Assembly: GCA_900315545.1 (NCBI GenBank)
Contig: OMZM01000002.1
Location: 1-64,000, forward strand
Reading direction: 5' to 3'
From: an uncultured Prevotella sp.
GTDB taxonomy: Bacteria; Bacteroidota; Bacteroidia; Bacteroidales; Bacteroidaceae
Length of the DNA: 64,000 nucleotides
Shown here: positions 27,196 to 36,212 of the stretch, piece after piece
Layout of the letters: every line of letters starts with the position of its first letter
Position numbering within the stretch: position 1 is the stretch's first letter
Position numbers and translations under genes: made by a program
Notes under the pieces: generated by a model
Seen by the model: only the letters and a program-made list of their open reading frames with translations
The model's database searches: none
Told to the model about the DNA's origin: nothing

Positions 27196-28194
27196 TTATT
27201 TCTCTACGAACCACAGACTTGCAGCCGATGTGTAGTTCTTGTTCTTGTAAGAGAAGTTTGTGTCGATTGTGAGCACGTAAGCACCGTCCTTCCATGTCAG
27301 AGTTGCCTTTCCGTTCTCGAAAGATGTACCCATTGAGCTGTCCTTCCAAGAGTATGTGAAGTCGTTTGTGCTGAGGTTCAGGTTGTATGTACCGTAGTCG
27401 CAGCTGCCGTCAGCGTAAGTGATGATGTAGCTGCCTGCTGCTGTGAGCATCAAGCCTGTAACATACTTGTTAGGGTTCTTCAGGTATTCAGATGTTTCTT
27501 CTACTTCTATACCTTTGCCGTTGAGAGTCTTGATAATCTCGTGGAGGTCGAATCCGGCACCGCGATAAGCAACGTTCTTGCCGTCTACCTTAACAGTCAG
27601 TTCTGACTTCTGGATGCTCCATGTACGGCAGAGGTTGCCGAAGCGTATGCTTGCTGAAGCGTTCTGACCTACAACGATTGAGCCTGTGAAGTCGAAAACA
27701 GATGGAGCCTTGCGCATCTTCTTTGCGCCGCTTGATGTGATGGCGTTCTCGTTTACAGTGAGCACTGCGCTTACCTTGCCGTCTTTCTTGCTTATGACAG
27801 TCAGTTCGCCGAAGTTTTCAAGCTTGTATGTTGCGTCCTTGTCTGTAGCGTCGAGCTTGTCGTATGTACCGAATAAGAAGTCAGACTTACCGTCTGTTGT
27901 TTCCTCGTCTGTCGGAGTGATCTCGATAACATAGTTTCCGCTTTCTGTCAACTCGAGAGTTGTCATAGCAAATTCCTCGTCTGTTACGCTCTTGAGAACA
28001 GGAGCTTCCTCCTTTGTTACTTCAATCTTCATGGCATCGTCCTTGAACTGAGGTGCCTTCATCTTTGTCTCCTGCTGTGGTGTTGTACCGCCACCGCCGT
28101 TGCCGCCGCCTTCGTTGTCGTCGCTACCGCATGCTGTGAATGCCAATGGTGCAATGGCGAGCATTGCTAAATAAAAAAACTTTTTCATTTTCAT
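27196..28194 (-). CDS. Putative surface lipoprotein of unknown function
   Basis: A 332-residue predicted lipoprotein. The signal peptide ends with the lipobox LAFTAC (Cys22), followed directly by GSDDNE and a Gly-rich linker. Acidic residues right after the acylated Cys resemble the surface-export signal of Bacteroidetes lipoproteins. The rest appears beta-rich and I do not recognise a family. The sequence begins a repeated Thr/Glu-rich strand pattern and later has FDFTGSIVVGQNAS (about 167-180) and a YADGSCDYGTYNLN segment. It lies 50 bp after the small barrel gene on the minus strand and is probably co-transcribed. Confidence 0.7.
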   Translation of the reverse strand: MKMKKFFYLAMLAIAPLAFTACGSDDNEGGGNGGGGTTPQQETKMKAPQFKDDAMKIEVTKEEAPVLKSVTDEEFAMTTLELTESGNYVIEITPTDEETTDGKSDFLFGTYDKLDATDKDATYKLENFGELTVISKKDGKVSAVLTVNENAITSSGAKKMRKAPSVFDFTGSIVVGQNASASIRFGNLCRTWSIQKSELTVKVDGKNVAYRGAGFDLHEIIKTLNGKGIEVEETSEYLKNPNKYVTGLMLTAAGSYIITYADGSCDYGTYNLNLSTNDFTYSWKDSSMGTSFENGKATLTWKDGAYVLTIDTNFSYKNKNYTSAASLWFVEK

Positions 28195-28244
28195 AGTCGT
28201 AAAAATTATTTGTTAGTTAATGTTTTTGTACTGTTGCCAGTATG

Positions 28245-29051
28245 TTAAAGGATGCGTCCGAAAATCTTGAGGCTGAGCACTGGGAATACCTTTATCTTAG
28301 AGATAGTGTCCAGTATCTTGGCATCGTCCTCGCCAAAGTCGTCGCTTGTGATTTTAATTTCCTGAGTAGGTGTTTCCGATGGAAGGAATGTGTTTGGGTC
28401 GTTGTAGCTGTGTACATATACCGACGGGCTTCCCCAGAACTGTACACCCATGTCGAACAGAACACTTACGCGCTTCTTTGTAACGGCACGTCCGAAACCG
28501 ATACCGAGATATGGCTTGAAACTGCCTACCTTTACAAAGCCGTCAACATAACCGTTCATGTCGGTAGTTGCAAATTTGTCGCTGTTGTTCTCGCCAATCT
28601 TCAGACCGAGCACAGCGTAGTCTTCTGGGTCGAGACCGTCTACAGGCTCAGTAGAGTAGGCGTCGATGAGGTGTGATTTGCCAACATAGAAACCTGCCGT
28701 GAAGTGGAATGAGCTGCTCTTTGATACATAGAAGTCGAAGAGCCAGTTGAAGTCTGTCATGTTCAGCTTGCCTTCGAGATTGGTAGAGCCTTTGTGGTCT
28801 ACGTTGTTCTTATTATATGTATAGGTGACGTCGGTGTCATACTTGAACTTTGGCATGAACGAAATACCCATACGTGTCTGCACGTAGTCGCCGATAGGCG
28901 CTGCTGCGTGGAAACCGAACAGTCCGTCTGTTCCTGTTGAGAAACCGAGCGAAACGTGGTTGAACATGTTTTTGTCTTCTTGTGCATTTGCGTTGAATAC
29001 ACCGAAAGACATCAGCATGAACATTGCTGTAAATAAAGTCTTGCTTTTCAT
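28245..29051 (-). CDS. Small outer-membrane beta-barrel-like protein
   Basis: A 268-residue exported protein with signal peptide (cleavage near NANAQ, residue 24). The alternating aromatic/Gly pattern (FSTGTDGLFGFHAAAPIGDY early, then FHFTAGFYVGKSHL and YLGIGFGRAV) fits an 8-10 strand outer-membrane barrel. The C-terminus is LSLKIFGRIL rather than the classical terminal Phe. I cannot name a family. It has its own -7 box and is followed by the lipoprotein gene, so the two may act together at the outer membrane. Confidence 0.68.
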   Translation of the reverse strand: MKSKTLFTAMFMLMSFGVFNANAQEDKNMFNHVSLGFSTGTDGLFGFHAAAPIGDYVQTRMGISFMPKFKYDTDVTYTYNKNNVDHKGSTNLEGKLNMTDFNWLFDFYVSKSSSFHFTAGFYVGKSHLIDAYSTEPVDGLDPEDYAVLGLKIGENNSDKFATTDMNGYVDGFVKVGSFKPYLGIGFGRAVTKKRVSVLFDMGVQFWGSPSVYVHSYNDPNTFLPSETPTQEIKITSDDFGEDDAKILDTISKIKVFPVLSLKIFGRIL

Positions 29052-29093
29052 AACTTAAATGTTTTTGTTGTTGTGTAGAAATCTAATTTTGTG

Positions 29094-29101
29094 CAAATAT
29101 A
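29094..29101 (-). promoter_or_regulatory. -7 box of the small barrel gene
   Basis: CAAATATA reads TATATTTG on the minus strand, about 43 bp before the ATG at 29051. Confidence 0.55.
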
Positions 29102-29239
29102 ACGCTTTATTCCCAATTAAATGTGAAATCAGTATAATTTTGTATTTAATTTAATAAACATTAACAGTATTTGTTATGCTAAAGACTAAATAATTGTTAA
29201 TAAATCAGACTTCCCCGTCTTGTGTGCGACAACAACTGT

Positions 29240-29645
29240 TTGTTCGAAAATATGAAAAATTTTGACAGGGCAAAACTCTCCAAAGAGATGTTAACAACTG
29301 TTTGATACAGTAAAATAGTGTAAAAATAAGTGCCGGCGCTAATTGTTAAAATTGTCAAAGAGTATCTTTGAGACGCCTGTTTCGTCCTTTTTGCAAGGCA
29401 AAACACAGTGTATGAAAGCCTCAAACACTATGTCTGACACCCTCAAACAGTGTGTTTGACAATGTCAAACATGCTCTTTGACAATTTTAACACTGTCAAT
29501 CCGTGTGCTAATTTGCATGTTTTGAGGCTATCGCATTGACATTCAGGGATTTAAGCCGTTATGCGAAATACTCGCATATTTTACTGCCGAAATCGTCGAA
29601 GTGGCTTTCGACGGCACTCACGCGACAGTAAAAATTAATCATTCC
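29240..29645 (+). repeat. Intergenic repeat element, copy D (diverged)
   Basis: Copy D has the same orientation as copy A. Core arms are 29343-29369 and 29463-29489 (2 mismatches in 27). The palindrome tttgacaatgtcaaa is at 29453-29467. The left flank (tgaaaaattttgacag, aaactctccaaagag) corresponds to the inverted right flank of B and C, and the right flank ends with gcgacagtaaaaattaatc (29622-29640). It is the most diverged copy outside the core. It fills most of the 881-bp divergent gap 29052-29932. The rest of that gap (29646-29870) shows nothing I can assign. Confidence 0.82.
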
Positions 29646-29873
29646 GACAAAAACGCAGTAGAAAATGCCATTTCCACGCCTCAGACAGACGGTTAAAAAA
29701 TCTAAAACATCACTATTAACAGAACACTAATAGGACAACTTGGCAATATATAAGACATCGGTCTCGTGTCATAATCCTGAGAAATATACGTGCAATCTTG
29801 AATTGCCAGACGTAAGATTGAGAACAGAATAAATCAATATTTATACACATTTCGACCTTTTTTGTGCATTTTC

Positions 29874-29904
29874 TTTGCCACAAATACAAAAATTATTACT
29901 TTTG
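29874..29904 (+). promoter_or_regulatory. Promoter of the etfB-etfA-acd operon
   Basis: TTTG at 29874-29877, a 19-bp spacer and TACTTTTG at 29897-29904 form a near-ideal Bacteroidetes promoter. The ATG at 29933 follows 28 bp later. Confidence 0.8.
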
Positions 29905-29932
29905 TAGCGGAAATATCTAATTTATTAAATAT

Positions 29933-30811
29933 ATGAGTTTAAAGATTGTTGTGCTTGCCAAGCAAGTACCAGACACACGCAATGTGGGCAAAGATGCCAT
30001 GACTGCCGAAGGTACAGTCAACCGTGCCGCTCTGCCTGCAATCTTCAATCCGGAAGATTTAAACGCCCTTGAGCAGGCTCTTCGACTGAAAGAGCAGCAT
30101 CCGGGCTCAACAGTTGGTATATTAACAATGGGTCCTCCACGCGCTGGAGAAATCATCCGTCAGGGACTCTATCGCGGTGCCGATACGGGCTGGCTGCTTA
30201 CCGACCGCCTCTTTGCAGGTGCCGACACGCTTGCCACCAGCTATGCGCTGGCTACGGCTATTAAGAAAATCGGCGACGTAGACATCGTTATCGGTGGACG
30301 TCAAGCCATCGACGGCGACACGGCACAGGTAGGTCCGCAGGTGGCTCAGAAGCTCGGACTCAACCAGGTTACTTATGCAGAAGAGATACTGAAGGTGGAA
30401 GACGGAAAAGCCACTATCCGACGCATCATCGACGGAGGCGTGGAGACGGTGGAAGCACCGCTGCCCGTAGTCGTTACGGTCAACGGAAGTGCTGCTCCGT
30501 GCCGTCCGCAGAACGCCAAGCTCGTCATGAAGTACAAGCGTGCAACATGTCCGCTGGAGCGCACAACCGACGGCGATAACAGCAAGTATAACTATCTCTA
30601 CGAGGAGCGTCCATACCTCACGCTCAATCAGTGGAGCGTTGCCGACGTTGATGGAGATGCCGAGCAGTGCGGACTGTCGGGCTCGCCTACGAAGGTAAAG
30701 GCAGTGAAAAACATCGTCTTCCAGGCTAAGGAGTCGAAAACTTTGACGGCTTCAGATGCTGACGTAGAGGGAATGATCAAAGAATTGTTGGACGAAAAAA
30801 TCATCGGATAG
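29933..30811 (+). CDS. etfB: Electron transfer flavoprotein beta subunit
   Basis: A 292-residue EtfB/FixA-type subunit. It binds AMP or FAD and, with EtfA, carries electrons between an acyl-CoA dehydrogenase and the respiratory or bifurcating partner. Seen: IVVLAKQVPDTRNV at the N-terminus, NPEDLNALEQALRLKE (about 41-56), DIVIGGRQAIDGDTAQVGPQ (about 119-138). Length is a little above the ~250-265 of short EtfB. It is the first gene of a tight three-gene operon (2-bp and 3-bp gaps). Confidence 0.93.
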   Translation: MSLKIVVLAKQVPDTRNVGKDAMTAEGTVNRAALPAIFNPEDLNALEQALRLKEQHPGSTVGILTMGPPRAGEIIRQGLYRGADTGWLLTDRLFAGADTLATSYALATAIKKIGDVDIVIGGRQAIDGDTAQVGPQVAQKLGLNQVTYAEEILKVEDGKATIRRIIDGGVETVEAPLPVVVTVNGSAAPCRPQNAKLVMKYKRATCPLERTTDGDNSKYNYLYEERPYLTLNQWSVADVDGDAEQCGLSGSPTKVKAVKNIVFQAKESKTLTASDADVEGMIKELLDEKIIG

Positions 30812-30813
30812 GC

Positions 30814-31836
30814 ATGAACAACGTATTTGTATATTGCGAAATAGAAGACACTCAGGTGAAGGAAGTGTCGCAGGAACTGCTTACCAAAGGACGTAAGCTC
30901 GCCAACCAGCTCGATGTAGAACTGCACGCCGTTGTCATCGGTACAGGCGTGAAGGGCAAAGTGGAAGAACAGATACTGCCGTACGGCGTAGACAAGCTGT
31001 TCGTCTTCGATGCACCGCAACTCTTCCCATACACATCGGCACCACACACCGACATCATCGTAAACCTCTTCAAGGAGGAAAATCCACAGATATGCCTTAT
31101 GGGCGCAACCGTCATAGGACGCGACTTGGGACCGAGAGTCAGCTCATCGCTCACAAGCGGACTGACAGCCGACTGCACACAGCTTGAAATAGGCGACTAC
31201 GATGACAAGAAAGAAGGCAAGCACTACGACAACCTGCTCTATCAGATTCGTCCTGCCTTCGGAGGAAACATCGTGGCAACAATCGTCAACCCAGACCATC
31301 GCCCACAGATGGCGACAGTGCGCAGCGGCGTGATGCAGAAGGCTCTCTACGACGGAAAGGCAAAGAACGAAGTCGTATATCCTGAAGTAGGCAAATATGT
31401 TTCTGCCGAAGCATTCGTCGTTAAAGTGCTCGACCACCACGTAGAGGAAGCCAAGCACAACCTCAAAGGCGCACCGATAGTAGTAGCCGGAGGCTATGGC
31501 GTAGGCTCGAAGGAAGGCTTCGACCAGCTCTTCGAACTCGCAAAAGTGCTTCACGGAGAGGTGGGCGGCAGCCGCGCAGCTGTGGATGCAGGATGGATAG
31601 ACAACGACCGACAGATAGGTCAGACAGGTGTAACAGTACACCCGAAAGTATATATCGCCTGCGGCATCAGCGGACAGATACAGCACATCGCCGGCATGCA
31701 GGACTCAGGCATCATCATCTCTGTCAACAGCGACCCTGACGCACCTATCAACAAGATAGCTGACTACGTAATAGTAGGCACCGTAGAAGAGGTCGTACCA
31801 AAATTAATAAAGTACTATAAACAAAATAGCAAGTAA
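30814..31836 (+). CDS. etfA: Electron transfer flavoprotein alpha subunit
   Basis: A 340-residue EtfA. The C-terminal FAD-binding domain is well conserved: GGSRAAVDAGW, then IGQTGVTVHPKVYIACGISG, QHIAGM, and SVNSDPDAPIN before the final TVEEVVPKL. The N-terminal half forms the alpha/beta domain that packs against EtfB. It begins 2 bp after etfB and ends 3 bp before the acyl-CoA dehydrogenase gene, so the three products are almost certainly made together as one complex. Confidence 0.95.
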   Translation: MNNVFVYCEIEDTQVKEVSQELLTKGRKLANQLDVELHAVVIGTGVKGKVEEQILPYGVDKLFVFDAPQLFPYTSAPHTDIIVNLFKEENPQICLMGATVIGRDLGPRVSSSLTSGLTADCTQLEIGDYDDKKEGKHYDNLLYQIRPAFGGNIVATIVNPDHRPQMATVRSGVMQKALYDGKAKNEVVYPEVGKYVSAEAFVVKVLDHHVEEAKHNLKGAPIVVAGGYGVGSKEGFDQLFELAKVLHGEVGGSRAAVDAGWIDNDRQIGQTGVTVHPKVYIACGISGQIQHIAGMQDSGIIISVNSDPDAPINKIADYVIVGTVEEVVPKLIKYYKQNSK

Positions 31837-31839
31837 ACA

Positions 31840-33567
31840 ATGGCAAACTTTTTCACTGACCATCCTGAACTTGAATTCCACCTTCATCACCCGCTGATGA
31901 AGCGCATCGTTGAGCTCAAGGAGCGCAACTTTGCCGATAAGGACAAGTATGAAGATGCACCAGTCGACTACGACGATGCAATAGAAAACTATAAGCAGCT
32001 GCTCGAAATAACGGGCGACATCGCTGCCAATATCATCGAGCCAAACTCGGAAAGCGTAGACCTTGAAGGTCCGCACCTCGAAAACAACCGCATGGTATAT
32101 GCTTCAAAGACATTCGAGAACATTGAGGCTACCCGTCAGGCAGGACTCTGGGGCATCTCGATGCCACGTCGCTATGGCGGCTTGAACATGCCAATAACCC
32201 CTTACTCTATGGCTTCGGAGATAGTATCTACCGCAGATGCAGGATTTCAGAACATCTGGTCGCTGCAAGACTGTATAGAGACACTCTATGAGTTCGGCAG
32301 CGAGGAACAGCGACAGAAGTACATACCACGCGTATGTGCCGGCGAAACAATGTCGATGGACCTTACCGAACCTGACGCAGGCTCTGACTTGCAGCGCGTA
32401 ATGCTCAAGGCTACATTCGACGAGGAGAACAACTGCTGGCGACTGAACGGCGTGAAGCGCTTCATTACCAATGGCGACTCTGACATTCACCTCGTGCTGG
32501 CTCGCTCTGAGGAAGGTACGCGCGACGGTCGCGGACTGTCGATGTTCATCTACGACAAGCGCGACGGAGGCGTTGACGTGCGCCACATCGAGCACAAACT
32601 CGGTATTCACGGCTCGCCAACATGCGAACTTGTCTACAAAAACGCTAAGGCAGAGCTCTGCGGAAGCACACGTCTCGGACTTATTAAATATGTAATGGCA
32701 CTTATGAACGGTGCCCGTCTCGGCATCGCAGCACAGTCGACAGGTCTGTCGCAGGCAGCCTACGATGAGGCTCTGGCATACGCTAAGGAGCGCAAGCAGT
32801 TCGATACGGCTATCATCGACTTCCCCGCTGTCTACGACATGCTGGCTCGCATAAAGGCTAAACTCGATGCAGGACGCTCGATACTCTATCAGACAGCACG
32901 CTATGTAGATATCTACAAGACACTAGAAGACATCAGCCGCGAGCGCAAACTGACACCGGAAGAACGTCAGGAACAGAAAAAATATGCACGTCTTGCCGAT
33001 GCTTTCACGCCAATAGCAAAGGGCATGAACTCGGAATATGCCAACCAGAACGCATACGACTGCATACAGATACACGGTGGCTCTGGTTTCATCATGGAAT
33101 ACAAGTGCCAGCGACTCTATCGCGATGCGCGCATCTTCTCTATCTATGAAGGTACAACGCAGTTGCAGGTTGTGGCTGCTATACGCTATATCACCAACGG
33201 AACATACCTGCAAGTTATGCGCGAAATGCTGCAGACTGAAGTCAGCGACGACCTGAAGGAACTGAAGAAGCGTGTAGAAGGACTCGTAAACATCTACGAA
33301 GAAGCCATCAACAGCGTTAAGGACAAGAACGATCAGGAACTGCAGGACATGCTCGCACGTCGTCTCTACGACATGACAGCAGAGATACTCATGTCGCTGC
33401 TCATCCTCGACGATGCAACACGCGCACCGGAACTCTTTGCCAAGTCGGCAAATGTGTATGTGCGCATGGCTGAAGAAAACGTAGTGGCAAAGAACGTCTA
33501 TGTTCATCACTTCAACGCCGACGATCTGAAGCACTTCCGTGCGTCCAACTGTTCTTGCGAAGAATAG
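31840..33567 (+). CDS. Acyl-CoA dehydrogenase
   Basis: A 575-residue flavoprotein dehydrogenase. The FAD/acyl-CoA core spans about 70-440 with MDLTEPDAGSDLQ and KRFITNGDSD in the middle domain and YEGTTQLQ near residue 435 supplying the catalytic Glu region. About 130 extra C-terminal residues form a helical extension like that of the larger ACAD types, and the protein ends in CSCEE. It oxidises an acyl-CoA to the enoyl-CoA and passes electrons to the EtfAB made by the two preceding genes. Chain-length preference cannot be told. A terminator follows. Confidence 0.9.
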   Translation: MANFFTDHPELEFHLHHPLMKRIVELKERNFADKDKYEDAPVDYDDAIENYKQLLEITGDIAANIIEPNSESVDLEGPHLENNRMVYASKTFENIEATRQAGLWGISMPRRYGGLNMPITPYSMASEIVSTADAGFQNIWSLQDCIETLYEFGSEEQRQKYIPRVCAGETMSMDLTEPDAGSDLQRVMLKATFDEENNCWRLNGVKRFITNGDSDIHLVLARSEEGTRDGRGLSMFIYDKRDGGVDVRHIEHKLGIHGSPTCELVYKNAKAELCGSTRLGLIKYVMALMNGARLGIAAQSTGLSQAAYDEALAYAKERKQFDTAIIDFPAVYDMLARIKAKLDAGRSILYQTARYVDIYKTLEDISRERKLTPEERQEQKKYARLADAFTPIAKGMNSEYANQNAYDCIQIHGGSGFIMEYKCQRLYRDARIFSIYEGTTQLQVVAAIRYITNGTYLQVMREMLQTEVSDDLKELKKRVEGLVNIYEEAINSVKDKNDQELQDMLARRLYDMTAEILMSLLILDDATRAPELFAKSANVYVRMAEENVVAKNVYVHHFNADDLKHFRASNCSCEE

Positions 33568-33599
33568 TTGTCGGCATCGACAATAGACAGTAAACAATT

Positions 33600-33652
33600 A
33601 CGCTGTCAGGATACAGTGAGGAAGATATATTCCTGCTTCTGCCTGACAGCGT
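33600..33652 (+). terminator. Terminator of the etf-acd operon
   Basis: An 11-bp perfect stem, acgctgtcagg (33600-33610) with cctgacagcgt (33642-33652), with a smaller aggaa/ttcct hairpin in the loop. The right arm runs into a T-rich stretch. Confidence 0.72.
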
Positions 33653-33720
33653 TTGTTGTATTAGGGCACGGCAACAATAAGACAACATTATGTGTGAACA
33701 GCAAAATATTACATTATTAG

Positions 33721-33751
33721 TTGTCTGTAAATCTTTTTTTTCTTACTTTTG
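33721..33751 (+). promoter_or_regulatory. Promoter of the tsaC-like gene
   Basis: TTG at 33721-33723, a 20-bp spacer and TACTTTTG at 33744-33751. Its position places transcription start near 33758 and thus argues for the ATG at 33774 rather than the upstream one at 33690. Confidence 0.72.
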
Positions 33752-33773
33752 CAGCAAATATAAAAAAGAAAAG

Positions 33774-34388
33774 ATGAAAAGCGACAAGCCAAGTAGAAAC
33801 CCAAATGCCATAGGCAACACATTCTTTACGAAAGATGTTAAACAGGCTATCGAAGTGATGAAGCAAGGTGGCGTAATACTTTATCCTACCGATACGGTGT
33901 GGGGGATAGGATGCGATGCCACCAATGCCGATGCCGTTCGCCGTGTTTATGAGATAAAGCAGCGCGAAGATTCAAAGGCAATGATATGTCTTGTAGACAG
34001 CGATGTGCGCTTGCAGCGATATGTCAGAAACGTTCCGGATGTGGCGTGGGATTTGATGGAGTATGCCACAAAGCCAACGACTGTTGTACTCGATGGAGCA
34101 ACGGGACTTGCAGAAAACCTTGTTGCAGGCGACGGCTCAATAGCAGTACGCATAACACGCGACCTGTTCTCGCGCGAACTGTGCTACCGTTTTCAGAAAC
34201 CGATAGTGTCAACAAGTGCCAACATAAGCGGACAGCCAACACCGCGACGGTTTACGGAAATATCGGAAGACATCATAAAGGCAGTAGACTATGTCTGCAC
34301 GTCGCGACGTGAGGAAAGAAAGACCAACACCCCGTCGAGCATCATAAAGCTGACGGCAATGGGAGAAGTAACCATAATAAGGGAATAA
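33774..34388 (+). CDS. Threonylcarbamoyl-AMP synthase-like protein (Sua5/YciO/YrdC)
   Basis: A 204-residue single-domain YrdC protein. The family makes threonylcarbamoyl-AMP from Thr, bicarbonate and ATP, the first step of t6A37 modification of tRNAs. Seen: GGVILYPTDTVWGIGCDA (about 27-44) and the substrate-binding VSTSANISGQP near residue 145. The Sua5 C-terminal domain is absent, so it is TsaC/YciO sized. YciO-type paralogues of weaker activity cannot be ruled out. The start at 33774 was chosen because the promoter lies between it and the upstream ATG. It is followed 16 bp later by the ClC gene. Confidence 0.87.
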   Translation: MKSDKPSRNPNAIGNTFFTKDVKQAIEVMKQGGVILYPTDTVWGIGCDATNADAVRRVYEIKQREDSKAMICLVDSDVRLQRYVRNVPDVAWDLMEYATKPTTVVLDGATGLAENLVAGDGSIAVRITRDLFSRELCYRFQKPIVSTSANISGQPTPRRFTEISEDIIKAVDYVCTSRREERKTNTPSSIIKLTAMGEVTIIRE

Positions 34389-34404
34389 TACAGCAAATGC
34401 AATA

Positions 34405-36198
34405 ATGAATAAACCTACAAGCAGACTGGAACAATTTATCGCTTGGCGCGAACAGCACGTCTCCGACCGTCAGTTCACGCTGCTGTTGAGCTTTGCTGTA
34501 GGTTTCTTTGCAGCAGTGGCAGGCTTTACGCTACACTGGCTAATAGAGAAAATAGAATGGTTGCTGACATCACGATTCACAGAAACGTCAATAAACTGGC
34601 TCTATCTTGTATTTCCTGTAGTGGGAATATACCTGACATCGCTTTTCGTGAAGTACATAGTTAAGGACAATATCAGTCATGGTATAACCCGAATACTCTA
34701 TGCCATAAGCACAAAGCGCAGCCGACTGAAGAAACATAATACGTGGACTTCAGTGATAGCATCGGCACTGACCATTGGATTTGGTGGGTCCGTAGGTGCC
34801 GAAGCTCCTATCGTGCTCACAGGTTCTGCTATCGGAAGCACGCTGGGGCAAGTGTTCCGTATGAACAACCGCACGCTGATGCTGCTTGTAGGATGTGGCG
34901 CTTCGGCTGCCATTGCCGGAGTCTTCAAGGCGCCGATAGCCGGTCTGGTGTTTACGATAGAGGTGTTGATGATAGACCTGACTATGGCTTCGCTGCTGCC
35001 TATACTCATTGCCAGTGTTACGGCAACATGCTTTACATATCTTTTCGTCGGCACAAACTCGCTCTTCGACTTCCATCTCGACAGTGCGTGGACAATCGAA
35101 AGGGTGCTGCCGAGCATCATGCTTGGAATAGCATGCGGACTTCTGAGTTTCTATTTCATTAGGATGATGACATTTTGTGAGAATGGCTTTGCCAAACTGA
35201 AAGACCATCGTTACGCAAAACTCTTGATAGGTGGACTTGTCCTGAGCACGCTTATTTTCCTTTTCCCTTCGCTATATGGAGAAGGATACAATAGCATCAA
35301 TATCCTGCTGAGTGGCAGCTCGGAGGCAGACTGGGAGGAACTGCTGAACAATTCACTGTTCTACGGCAACAACAATTTGCTAATTTTGTACATTGCCCTT
35401 GTACTTTTTACGAAGGTTTTTGCCACGTCGGCAACCAACGGAGGTGGAGGATGCGGAGGTACGTTCGCACCGTCGCTGTTTATCGGAGCTTTCTGCGGAT
35501 TCCTTTTTGCACGACTGTGGAATATCTACGACATAGGTGGGGTATATGTACCTGAGAAAAACTTCGCGTTGCTTGGCATGGCTGGCGTGATGGCTGGCGT
35601 GATGCATGCGCCGCTGACAGGCATTTTCCTCATTGCCGAGCTGACAGGAGGCTATCAGCTGTTCATACCTTTGATAATAGTAAGTGTCTGCTCATACCTT
35701 ACTATATATATATTCGAACCGCACAGCATCTATGGCATGCGACTGGCAAGACAAGGAAAACTGATAACGCACAATACCGACCGTTCCATTCTGAGACTTA
35801 TGAGCGTGGAAACGCTCATAGACAAAGACTTTATCGCCGTGCCGCCTGACATGCCGCTGGCAAAGCTTGTTAATAAGATTAGCAATAGTCCGACGAGTCT
35901 GTTGCCTGTAGTTGACAATGGCGAACATCTGCTCGGAGAAGTGAACTTCAACAACATACGTCATATCGTATTCCGAACAGAACTGTATCATCACTTCAAT
36001 GCTGCACAGCTGATGAGTCAGCCTCCGACTATGCTTGGAGACAACGACAAGATGGAAGAAGTGATGCGCAAGTTTGAGGAGACAAATGCAGAACAGTTGC
36101 CTGTGGTAACGACTGACCGAAGGCTGCTCGGATACATAGACAGAACACACATGTACACAACATATCGTCAGCTTGTGGCTGACTATTCTACAGAATAA
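34405..36198 (+). CDS. ClC-family chloride channel or antiporter with CBS domains
   Basis: A 597-residue ClC protein with about ten or more membrane helices (residues ~20-430) and two C-terminal CBS domains (about 455-595). The gating-Glu motif is GSVGAEAP (about 127-134) and the second selectivity motif GGTFAPSLF (about 352-360). The first one is divergent: ISHGIT (around 93-98) in place of GSGIP. CBS pairs usually bind adenine nucleotides and regulate transport. The gene is between tsaC-like and fmt with short gaps (16 and 14 bp). Confidence 0.9.
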   Translation: MNKPTSRLEQFIAWREQHVSDRQFTLLLSFAVGFFAAVAGFTLHWLIEKIEWLLTSRFTETSINWLYLVFPVVGIYLTSLFVKYIVKDNISHGITRILYAISTKRSRLKKHNTWTSVIASALTIGFGGSVGAEAPIVLTGSAIGSTLGQVFRMNNRTLMLLVGCGASAAIAGVFKAPIAGLVFTIEVLMIDLTMASLLPILIASVTATCFTYLFVGTNSLFDFHLDSAWTIERVLPSIMLGIACGLLSFYFIRMMTFCENGFAKLKDHRYAKLLIGGLVLSTLIFLFPSLYGEGYNSINILLSGSSEADWEELLNNSLFYGNNNLLILYIALVLFTKVFATSATNGGGGCGGTFAPSLFIGAFCGFLFARLWNIYDIGGVYVPEKNFALLGMAGVMAGVMHAPLTGIFLIAELTGGYQLFIPLIIVSVCSYLTIYIFEPHSIYGMRLARQGKLITHNTDRSILRLMSVETLIDKDFIAVPPDMPLAKLVNKISNSPTSLLPVVDNGEHLLGEVNFNNIRHIVFRTELYHHFNAAQLMSQPPTMLGDNDKMEEVMRKFEETNAEQLPVVTTDRRLLGYIDRTHMYTTYRQLVADYSTE

Positions 36199-36212
36199 AT
36201 AACGGAAAGACA

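Noticed and set aside
33690-33773. Upstream start for the tsaC-like gene
   Set aside because: The promoter -7 box at 33744-33751 would lie inside the coding region. The ATG at 33774 fits family length.
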